Made by a program: the position numbers and the translations under genes. A stretch of 64,000 nucleotides of DNA, taken from contig NC_081412.1 in NCBI RefSeq assembly GCF_030272615.1, forward strand, positions 346,400,169 through 346,464,168, given 5' to 3'. The notes beneath the pieces were generated by a model. That model made no database searches and had not been told where the DNA came from. It saw only the letters and a list, made by a program, of their open reading frames with translations. Origin of the DNA: Cryptomeria japonica. Lineage: Eukaryota > Streptophyta > Pinopsida > Cupressales > Cupressaceae. Below, one piece after another: positions 35,467 through 45,638 of the stretch. The number at the start of each line of letters is the position of its first letter. The first letter of the stretch is position 1.

Positions 35467-38400
35467 TTCTCAGAAACATTATTTTGACACCCAGTATGTA
35501 CCTTGAATTCTACCCCTATAACATATTCCAACCACGATGATGACATATGTCTCATATACCCATAACTTATTGATTGGAAGCAACAATCTATCACATTTGA
35601 TCTGGTTTGAAAATGATGAAGCAATCGTTGAGTTTATAGGAGTTCGAGAAGATATACCATTAGGGGACCACAAACCTAGATTTACCATAGACCTTAACCA
35701 TGCAACATATTTTGGAGAGTCCAATCCTCTTTCTAGCTAAGAAAATAAAAATGAAAAATGAAAATACTCAGTCTAGAGGTGAAAATTGAAAGGCGCCTTC
35801 CAACCAAAAAATAGTAAAAATAAACTGCATGTCCAATGGTGAAAACCTCTTTGATGCGTTGGAGAATGGAAATATGGACACTCTCCCTATAGATTAGGAA
35901 ATATCATCACTATTAGTCAAACAATCAAAGGAATTAAACTTGGGTGACAATGAAAATGTAAGGGAAGTCTATTTTGTGAAGTCTCTCAAGTCAACTGAAA
36001 AAGAAAATTTTACCAGTTTCTTCAAAGGGAGACAAATAAATTTTGCATGGTATAATGCTAACATGTTGGGTTTAGATCTTTAATTAGTTATCCATCACTT
36101 ACCTTTACTTACAGGGGCTAATCCATTTAAACAAAAAAGGAAAAAGTATCATCAGATTGCTCTAAACGTCAAACTAGAGCTGAAAATGATATTAGATGTG
36201 GGATCCATTAGATCTATAGATTACGCAGATTTGATATAAAATCTATTACTTGTCACCAAATCCATTGGAGACATCAAAATTTGTACAAACTTTAGACATT
36301 TGAACAAATCTTGTCCCAAAGATGACTTTCCATTGCTAAACATTGATATGATTGTTGATCTCATTGCTGGACATGAAATGCTTTCACTAATAGATGGAAT
36401 TTTTAAATACAATTAGATTAGAATAGCACCAAAGGACCAGCACAAAACTACCTTTACTCTTCCTTGGGGAACCTATTGTTGGAATTTAATTCCCTTTGGT
36501 CTCAAAAATGTTGGTGCAACATATCAAAGAGTTATGATAATCTTATTTTATGACATGATACACAATATAAAGGAAGACTATGTCAATTACTTGTTGACAA
36601 AGTCAACCACAAGGGATAATCATCTTGTTGTTCTGGCTCATAACTTTGACAAATTGGAATAATAAAAAGTGAGATTGAATCCAAAGAAATGTGTATTTGG
36701 TGTCACCTCAGTGAAACTACTTGGATTCATTGTGTCCAATAGAGCAATTGAAGTAGAACCTTCAAAATTTAAGGCCATTCTTGAAATGCTTCCACCTTCA
36801 ATTCTCAAGCAACTAAGGAGCATACAGGGAAAAATACAAGCGATCAAGAGATTCATAGCCCAACTAGTTGACAAATGTCAACAATTTCAACATCTATTAA
36901 ACAAAAGAGTTCCTTTCAAGTGGACAAACCAATGTCAACAATCTATCTAGACACTTAAGGATTATCCTCTTTCACCACTAGTGTTGGTACCAGCTACTCC
37001 CAGGAAACCCTTATTGCCATACATTTCAGCTACTACTTCATCTTTAGGATCCCTCTTGGCATAGAATGATGACTAGGGAATAGAGTGAGCAATATATTAT
37101 ATTTGTAGAACATTGGTTGGATATGATATAAATTACACTCCAATAGAGTGTGTATGTCTTGTAGTCATTTTTGCATCTCAAAATCTTCAACATTACATGT
37201 TGAGCCACAAAACAAAGATTATCACAAAAATTGATACACTCAAGTACCTTTTTAACAAAGCCACTCTCATAGGAAGACAAGCCAAATGGGAAATGATCCT
37301 AAATAAATTTGATTGTTTATGTAGGCAAAAGGGCTATCAAAGGATAGATTATTGAAGATCAATTAGTAGAGGCTCCACTTCAAGTAGATCACTCAATATT
37401 GGTAGACTTTTTAGATGAATCAATATTTACAATATATGCCTCCACATAAAGAAAATTGTGCATTGGTCAGTCCTATATTGATCATAGAGCAAGGGTAGAC
37501 ATCTTATTCATAACACCTCAAGGGGATACCACTCTAAAGTCTTATAAAATAAATCTTCCTTGCACAAATAACATTGCACAATATGAAGCTCTCATCACTG
37601 GGCTTCACACAATAGTACAATAAAAAATTAAAAAATCTCCATGTTTATGGTGACTCTCAACTTGTAGTGATTTAGGTCAATGACGATTATCTCACTAAAT
37701 ATGATAAGATTGTACCTTACAAATGCATGATGAATGATTTCAAGCTATACTTATCTTCAAGCAAATTCCCCAAATCCATAATAAAACAGTTGATGCAATG
37801 GACATAGTGGGATCTACTTGATATGTTGAATGATCTAACACACTTTGAGTTCTTGGTAGAATAATTATGATCCCAAATTTGATATTCCATAATCCAAATG
37901 TGTGTGCAAAATTATTGGTTCCTGATTTACCTTGGTATAAATATGTATACTCTTACCTCCATGACCAATACCTTTCCTTGACTTGTCTTGAAACCAACAC
38001 AAAACCTGTATTTGACAAGCCATCCATTACATCATCATTGTTGAAACCCTCTACCAAAAAGGTCTTGATAAAACTCTCCTTTGATATCTTGATTTGAAAA
38101 GAAGACCAAACGACTTTACAAGAAGTACACAAAGGTATGTAGGGCTCACTAAGAATCTTATGAGAACCAGGTACTATTAGCCAAAAATGGAAAATGATGC
38201 TTACAAGTTTGTTTAGAGGTGTTAATAATGTCAGATGCACGGAGACCTTATACATGCACCAACATATGATCTACATCCAATGGCATCTCCGTGAGTGGGG
38301 ACTCGATCTCATAGGAAAGATTAACCTGATATCCTCAAATGTACATAAATTTATCCTTACTACCACCAAATACCTCACTAAGTGGGTGGAACTAATTTTA

Positions 38401-39147
38401 CTTATATAACCGATAAACAAATATCCAAGTTCCTACTCAATTACATCATATGCTGATATATGGAGTACCCCAATCCATCATCACAGATAACGAGCATCCT
38501 TTCAAAAACCAAGATGTTTATGAACTCTAATTCCATATTCAACATCACTTTACCACACCATACTACTTGCAGACTAATGGTGAATATGAGGCAACTAATA
38601 AAATATCCTCAAAATCCTCAAGAAAGTTGTTAATGATGTTGGCCGTGACTAGCATTTCCATCTCAATCTCGCCTTGTGGGCCTATCAAAATTGTGTTTGC
38701 ACCCCCACAAGTGCCACACCATTTTTTTTCATGTATGGATTTGAATCCATACTCCCCATCGAGATCGAGCTACCTTCACTCAGAGTTTCATTGCAAAAAC
38801 TCATCCTAGATGAAGAGCACTGAGTCACAAGGTTGAATGAGATAGAATTTCTTAATGAGAAACATCTAAACACCTTAAATCATTTTCAAGAATATAAAAA
38901 TCACCTCATGAGGAGCTATAATAAAAGGGTTAGAATACACTTCTTTGAGATAGGGGACTTGATCTTGAAAGAAAATCAGAGGGATCTAATAGAGAGAGAA
39001 AGGCCAAGAAAAATTGAGCCCAACTGGTTGGGGCCATAGGTCATCATAGGGGCCTATGAAAATGGTTATCATCAATTATCTACCATAGAAGGTGAGCTAC
39101 TACCCGATTCCATCAATAGTATGCACTTGAAGAAGTACTACACTTGA
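35467..39147 (+). pseudogene. pol: Ty3/gypsy pol: reverse transcriptase, RNase H, integrase, decayed
   Basis: RT at about 36230-36950: KICTNFRHLNKSCPKDDFPL, NIDMIVDLIAGHEMLSLIDG, IPFGLKNVGATYQRVM, LNPKKCVFGVTSVKLLGFIV and VPFKWTNQCQ. The YVDD active-site box reads YVNY, so it cannot polymerise. RT-linked RNase H at about 36960-37350 (TPIECVCLVVIFASQNLQHY). A second RNase H-like stretch at 37560-37800 (AQYEALITGLHT, VYGDSQLVVI). Integrase at 38270-38900: WGLDLIGKI, TKYLTKWVELILL, SIITDNEHPFKN and GEYEATNK, giving a DDE-type pattern. The C-terminal part ends LKKYYT at 39147. No chromodomain is seen. Many stops sit where Gln codons are expected, for example KYN-stop-IRIAP. The lineage is non-chromoviral, Tat/Athila-like. 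It continues the G-patch fragment at 27520. Confidence 0.9.
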
Positions 39148-40599
39148 GTCTCAAAGCATCTTAGAAGAAAAAGCCCAAAAAAGAGTGAAAAATATATTAA
39201 AAAGAACAAAAAAATTGTAAAAATACAAAAATAGTCACCTTGATGAAAACCTAGTAAACATGTGTCCTGTGTGATCATAAAAAATATCAAAATAATGCCC
39301 AAATATTAAAGAGATAATTTTACCTATAGTGTAAACCTAACAAACAAGCACTTTGGGTAAGTACCATGGTGAAAACCTAGCAAACATGCGCCATGTGTAG
39401 GAGCTTACAACTCTACCATCTATTAGTATTTTAATTTGTCAACCATCACACCATTCACTATTTCATCCCACCATCCATAATAAAACATAACAATAAATCT
39501 CTCATGGCCTGAGTTTCATTGATCATTAATGTTAGAGTCCATTCTGACATGGAGATAGCCTAAATCCCCCTTGGCATACTACATGGTCCTAGTCTAGATT
39601 GGGGGAAAAACTCTAATTTAATAGTCTTGGAAAAATCCTAAAAATCAAATAAAGTCCTAAAAAAATCCTAGTAATCAGATAAAGTCTTGAAAAATCCTAA
39701 AAATTTAATAAAGTCTTGAAAAATCCTAAAAATCAAATAAAGTCCTTAAAAAATTCAACAAAATAAAATAACGTCCTAAAAAAATCCTAAAAAGAATTAA
39801 ATGTCTTGAAAAAAGACCTAACAATCAAATAATCAATCAAGAAAATCCAAAGCAATAAACTATCCTTTGTAATGACAAAAATATAAGCATACACACAACA
39901 AGTCAAGAACATGAACAAAATCAAGCATCAACAAATGAACAATCAATGAAGTTTGCAACAAAACCAATCACATGTCTAATCAATCAATCGATCAATCCTT
40001 ATCAATCATTCATCAACTTTTGTTATACAAGGAAGGGTACAATAAAAAATAGACAAATTGGTCTTATACAAGGTAATACATCTCAGGAAATAGACATTAT
40101 CATTATCATCATTAGACAAGCAATCAACATGGAAAAAGATCAGTATGGTTGTTGAATCATTGGTCAAGTTACTCTTATCTTTTATTAATTTGTCTTGAGT
40201 CATGTTCTTATGCTACTTAAGGATGTCCACAAGTGACTAGAGGAGCCAGGATGGTTTATGTTCTTTTTTCTTTGTTTTCTATTTGTGGTGTGTTCTCATG
40301 AAATTTCATGGCACGGGTATTTTGGGTGTCTAATTTGGTAACTTCCTTTGGCAAGTATCCTATGTAAAAATGAAGTCTAGGATAACTATGCTTGTGATTG
40401 TCGCACATACCTATACCCTTAGTATAACAACCCTAGAATGGATGGATAAACTCCTTGCCTACTATATGTTTGTTAATGCAATGAGAAAGCATCTACACCT
40501 TGGTCTTTCATACCTCGGTGCACAAACCTATATTGTTACATACTAAGGCTCGATGATGAAATTTTTGTACAACCGAAGAAGAACAAGAATTAAGGATCT
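39148..40599. other. Non-coding DNA after gypsy pol, with minisatellite
   Basis: No gene. gattgggggaaaaac (about 39596) could be the polypurine tract of the gypsy element, but an LTR start TG does not follow cleanly. 39620-39840 holds about six degenerate units of a 30-35-bp repeat based on aaatcctaaaaatcaaataaagtc. Confidence 0.5.
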
Positions 40600-41199
40600 A
40601 GTTTCAGTTTTTTTATATCAACTATTCTATTTTTTGTTCAATTCAATTCCCTAATCACTCCTCATTTCCTACTGATACATTCTTCTCACTAACTATTATT
40701 CCACTGATGCACATAGTCATTTTGGCATGGTACTCTAGCATGCAAACATAAGTTCATCTGGCATCCATACACATGGTAGATAATAAGCATATCATAATAT
40801 ATCATAGCATATCATTTACATTACATTCCATTGCATCATCACATATATATACAAAAGCAATAATGGACTGTATGTCATCATGAATCACCTTAGTATGTAA
40901 CGACCATCACACATACATAACATATATGCATATAGTAATTTGCATCCATAATAACATCCATGACATCTAGAATAGAGACTACATATCATATAGACTTATA
41001 AACATATACATCATAAGAATGCATATATCCATCATAAAGCATGCAAATTAAATATATCACATAAGTATCATAAAACATCCATCACATAATAAGCATAATA
41101 ACAACATAAATATCTAATAATAAGACATCATAAAAGCATCACCACCAAAACTGCATATCATATACAACTCAAATAATAGTGTTAGAGTATAATGTTATC
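40600..41199. other. AT-rich non-coding DNA
   Basis: Simple sequence texture of acatcataa and catatcata variants; no gene seen. It lies downstream of the PMD remnant, which reads leftward. Confidence 0.4.
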
Positions 41200-42546
41200 A
41201 TGTCTGTGAAAAACAATGACTTGTAGGCTCACTAAAAAATAAACAAGTTTCTATCATAAAGAGAATCAACTGGTGCTCCCTTTGTCCTTATCATATGGAT
41301 CCCTAACCCATCCCCCAGCCGAAGTGCTTTCCCTAGAATGCCTAGAAGGTGGTGGTCCCATAATAGCCACACTACTACCTATAGCCCTCAACTATGCGTG
41401 ATTATATGAGTGGCTCTGAGATTAAAAAAAGCCCTGTAACTCGGTACCCTTTGAGTTGTAGGTACCACACTCTCACATAACCTATGCCAATATGATACCT
41501 CATGCCTTAAATCATAGAGGCTATCAACCACAACCCTCACACTAAGATCGATACCCTTTGCAAAGTGTCTCTTGTAAGAATTAGTAGCCTATTGTGCCCT
41601 GGATAGGGCATCATCTCGCTTGACATGCAAATGGTCTCCCTCCATAATAAGAGTATCTCTCTCCACAATAAGAACATCTCGCTCTTGTCTCCATTCAACC
41701 AAATCCTCCATAAATGATGCCCTATCCTTATCCTTGTGCCTTTGTGTTGTACCAAGCCATAGTTTTAGCTCTACAATTTGGTCCTGTAATGTCTGAATAT
41801 GAGCCCTAGCAGCTGTGTGTTTGGTATTTAACTGACATCATCACCAAATTGTACATCTTGTATCTCAATATCATGCACTTGTTTGTCTAGCATAGTTTCT
41901 TCATGGTCCTGATCCCTGCCATCATCATCATCATCATCATCATCATCATTGGAGTCAGAATCTGAGCTCGAACTAGAATCATCTAAATATCTTCTCTCCT
42001 TAGTCTCCCAGATCTCCTCTACACCAACATCCATCCCCCCTACGTCCATCTCCCCTTGCTTCCTCCTGCTATTGGTTGTGGAGCTATGACTGAAGTAGCC
42101 TATCCACCAACACCTACACCATCACCTCCATCATAAAATCAATCATCATCATCATCATCATCATCATCAGAATTGGAGTTAGAATCAGAGCTTGAACTAG
42201 AATCATCTAAATATCTTCTCTCCCCAGTCTCCCAAATCTCCTCTACATCAACGTCCAACCCCCCTTGCATCCTCTTGCTACTGGTTGTGGAGCTATGACT
42301 GAAGTAGCCTATCCACCAACACCTACACCATCACCTCCATCATAAACTCAATCACCAACTCCATCTCATCTCCTCATCCTCCCTCTCCCTTTCCCCCTCC
42401 TCATTTAGCCTCAACCTCTACCTCTATCCCCTCCATCTCCACCTCAAATTTATCGCATCCTTTGACTGATACCACCAATAATAGGCACCATCGGATCTAT
42501 CAATGGGGTTGGCCTCTGTGTAGCCCACTACATATAACATTATGGA
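41200..42546 (-). pseudogene. PMD-type protein, C-terminal part
   Basis: Continuation of the plant mobile domain remnant at 58.3-59.2 kb, separated from it by the outer element. Read leftward it includes a Pro/Arg-rich segment and an Asp/Ser-rich stretch, SSSSSDSDSNDDDDDDDDD (41990-41920). Next is a helical segment (MLDKQVHDIEIQDV), then Arg/Glu-rich helical sequence (LLWREILLLWRETI, 41680-41620). Stops and frame changes are frequent. The region is poorly conserved and I assign it by continuity across the ATAGT target site and by strand, not by a diagnostic motif. Confidence 0.5.
41921..42345. repeat. Tandem duplication of about 210 bp with (ATC)n tracts
   Basis: Units 41921-42137 and 42138-42345 both begin with a long atc run. 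Both continue through ggag-agaatc-gagctcgaactagaatcatc and end at caccatcacctccatcataaa. Differences are scattered point changes and a 12-bp gap. The duplication doubles the Asp/Ser-rich segment of the PMD protein. Confidence 0.9.
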
Positions 42547-42551
42547 ATAGT

Positions 42552-43763
42552 TGTTGGCATTTGATTGAATTGGTAAAGATTGTTCTTGTTATGCAACCGA
42601 TATATGATTAGTTAGTGATTGTGATGAAGAGATTGAGATTCATGTTTGATGACTAATTTTTGTGTTGTCATTGATGGCAACAATTTTTTAATAGTCATTT
42701 AAGTCTTAGAATCCAACTGGTAAAAAAGACAGTTTTACAGAGAATTGGTAATTAGGATCTCAACCGGTAAACTAAGACAGAGTTTCATTCCGACAACCAG
42801 TACAGGTGATTCATGAAGAGTTGGATGATGCAGTTTCACAGCGATGATGGCGATAGGTATTTGAAGATATGTTCACAACCGCATTGGCAGATTCAACTGG
42901 ATGAGCGAGATTTGATTTACAGAACAGACAAACTGATAGAACACTTTACCGATAGTGATATAATCACTTAAATTGGTAACACGACACAAGTTCTAATTTT
43001 TTATATCAGTGGCCAACATATGTAAAGTGTACGATGCAAGTTTATCTAGATTCATTGAACCTAGGAAATTGTTCCAAGGTTGTAGCTGACTAAATGTAAA
43101 TGTTTATAAAAAGTGTGATGAGGTGTAAAGTCAGTATGTATGTGAAGACAGATCTCATGAGCAAATATTGTGAATATGATCGTGCGGTGATTAGGGAAGT
43201 TCTATAATGAAGTGTTGTTGATGTTTTAAGGATCAAAAGTGGATCTTATTAGACATAGAAGGTGTTACTTGAAGATCTTATCGCTATTGTTTTCCTAACA
43301 GTTTGCAGCAACAAAATCCCTTAATCGGGTAGGTCCTAACATGCCTTAATCTATAAATCCCCTAACATGGTAGCTCTAAATCAAAGTCTTAAATCCTCTT
43401 GTGAGGTTGATCCTAACAAGTCATTGCTCCTAACAGGTCTTATCATTCAAATCCCCTAACCAGGTGACTCTTAACCAGGTCTGCTCCTAACTGGGCATAG
43501 TTGTAAGACCTTAACCGGTCAAGATTTCTATCCTACAGATAGTGAATCTTGTGGGTACTAACTCCCATCATGGTTTTTCCTTTTTGGGTTTTCCACTTAT
43601 AATCTCTTGTGTTATGTGGAATTTTTTTATTGGGAATTTTCTTATGTGGTGATATTTCTCATATGCTTGATAAGTTTTAAGTTGTTAAAGTTGGTGATCA
43701 GATTTATATTATTTTTGCTTGCACTGATTCAACCCCCCCTCTCAGTGCCTTATAAGTTCATCA
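42552..43763 (+). repeat. 5' LTR of outer element
   Basis: 1,212 bp. Contains ttgtcattgatggcaaca near the start, a TATA box at 43105, the copia-type block tggtttttcc...gggttttccac at 43571-43595, and C-rich ccccccctctcagtgcc before the end. Preceded by ATAGT and followed by the primer site. Confidence 0.95.
43105..43112 (+). promoter_or_regulatory. TATA box of the 5' LTR
   Basis: TATAAAAA in tgtttataaaaagtgtgatg. The same box is kept in the 3' LTR at 57599-57606 despite LTR divergence, which supports a role as the core promoter of the element's transcript. Confidence 0.6.
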
Positions 43764-43765
43764 AT

Positions 43766-43778
43766 TGGTATCAGAGCC
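43766..43778 (+). other. Primer-binding site (initiator tRNA-Met)
   Basis: TGGTATCAGAGCC starts two bases after the LTR end. It is complementary to the 3' end of plant initiator tRNA-Met, the usual primer of Ty1/copia elements. Confidence 0.95.
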
Positions 43779-43825
43779 AACCTTCTTTGAGGCCTAACCG
43801 CTTGAGAAGGATTCCTAAGGTAGTC

Positions 43826-45126
43826 ATGGGGGACATGATTTATAGAGAGATGTCTCTTAAACTTGCTGAAACTAAGGATTCCCTAGAAACTTTAAGAGGC
43901 AAGTATAAAAATTCACTTGCTAAAAGGAAAGAGCTTATTGAACAACTATTGGAAGTCAATAAAAGCAGCTCTTCTGATGGAGAAAAAATAGATGCATTGG
44001 TTGAGGAAGTGGAGAAACTAAATGGTGAGAAAACTAACCAGAGGAGAGATCTTGAAGCCCTTACAATCTAAAAGAGTCAAGAACTTGAAGCTAGGAGGGA
44101 AGCTGAAGACAAGATCAAAGAGAAAGATCATGAGATCTTTAAGATAAATCAGGAAAATGTCACTCTATATGCACACTAGAATGAGGAGAAAGAAGAAATC
44201 AAAGCAGATCTTGATATGGCAATGTCTCTTAGAGAGACTCTTATGAAGAAGAATGAAGATCTTACTAAAGAGCTTGCAAAAGCTAATGAGAAGCTTACAA
44301 AATTCAACAAGAGTTCTACCATGTTGGATGAATAGATCCAATCTCAGAGGATGAATGCTAATACATCTAGGTTAGGATATAATACATTTGAGAAAGGAGA
44401 ACCTTATAGTACCAAGATCAACATGCATGAAGGTAAACCTGCTCCCAAGACTCAGAAAACCACTGTTAAGAAATCTTATAAACCTGTTTGTTTCAATTGC
44501 CATATGCCAGGACATACTGCTAATGTTTGTAGAAGCAGATCTGATGTTAATATTGGTTATAGACCTAATACTAATCAGATATATATGCCTAGAAGATTTG
44601 AAGGTTATTATTACACATGCAAGATGTATGTGAATAGATCTTTTGAATGCAGGTATGGAGCAAAAAGTCCTACACCTCACATGAATAAGAGGTTATTTGG
44701 TGATTGGAGAAGGAATTTCAATGATCGAAGGTCCAAATTGACAAAGACCCTATGCTAACCGGTCTAGTCCATATGAGATGGAGAAGAGAATGAATGTGGT
44801 ATGCACAATTTGTAATAACTTTGGTCATGTGGCTATGAACTGCAGAAGAAGGACTGGAAGAGGTAACGCTAGACCTTGGAGATCTTCTGGTATGGCTTGT
44901 TATCATTATCATAAACTAGGACATATGGCAAAGTTCTACAGAGCTAAAGTGATTAAACCAGTGAATCAATTAGGTGACCAGAAAGGGAAGATGAAAGTTG
45001 ATGTGGAGGAGAACAGAGCAGAAATGAATAGAATATGGAAAGAAGGATGATGAGTTAACTGAAGTAAAATCATCTAAAGATCCTATTTCTTCACCTAGTG
45101 TGGAGAACCCTTCACCGGAAAACTAA
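43826..45126 (+). pseudogene. gag: Shortened copia-type gag (outer)
   Basis: ATG 43826 lies only 48 bp after the primer site. Codons 1-165 are a Lys/Glu/Leu coiled coil (KLAETKDSLETLRGKYKNSL, then VEEVEKLNGEKTNQRRDLEA). Four zinc-knuckle positions follow. CFNCHMPGHTANVC is intact. YYTCKMYVNRSFEC has lost a Cys and the His. CTICNNFGHVAMNC is intact. CYHYHKLGHMAKFY has lost two Cys. Three in-frame stops and one frameshift (about 44760) break it. The large N-terminal capsid domain of ordinary copia gag is absent, so the protein would be only the RNA-binding and oligomerising part. The reading path ends at TAA 45124-45126. Confidence 0.85.
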
Positions 45127-45638
45127 GTTTCTTATACAACTTAGGGGGAACTTAATGCTAGATCTATCTCTGAACCCCCTGAAGGACCATGAGGTATGTG
45201 AAATTTGCATACTTTGATGTTTTATGATGTTAAAAAGTGATTCTGTGATCAAATTGGTAGGTTTGATGTGTTATGTAAACCGATATAGTGTTATAAGACA
45301 TTTTAGGGTTTTATCGGTAAAGGCATTTAATGCGGTAGATGGTGGGCAAATAAAAGGAAATTTTTGAATTTTATTCGTCACATTGCATTTGTATGAACAA
45401 TTGGAGAGCGAATAGAGAACAAAATAACTTGTGTTTGAAGAATCTAACCTGTTTGACAGAGATTGAAGTGTTTTGGTGTGATCTGTGTTCGGCAATTGGT
45501 TAAGAGAACTTCGTCGATGTCTAAAACCCTAATGCAGAAGTGGGAAAATGTATTTTTCAAAGATCTTGCTATCTCTTTTTGAATAGTGATTTGTTGAAGA
45601 TGGATACACAACATCTAGTAGATGTTATCGATAGGCCA
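45127..45638 (+). promoter_or_regulatory. gag-ORF2 intergenic region with promoter-like block (outer)
   Basis: Starts with a polypurine-like cttagggggaac at 45139-45151. A block follows, gcatttaa-gcggtagatggtgggcaaataaaaggaaa (45323-45360), that matches the inner element's intergenic region in order and spacing. It includes a TATA-like AATAAAAGG at 45349. About 280 bp of leader then lead to the ORF2 start. Conservation in two diverged elements suggests an internal promoter; transcription is not shown. Confidence 0.5.

Noticed and set aside
43766-43778. tRNA-Met gene
   Set aside because: Only the primer complement is present; there is no cloverleaf. The same holds at 54839-54851.
44372-44680. 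Minus-strand frame opposite the outer gag
   Set aside because: Shadow of the zinc-knuckle coding sequence on the other strand.
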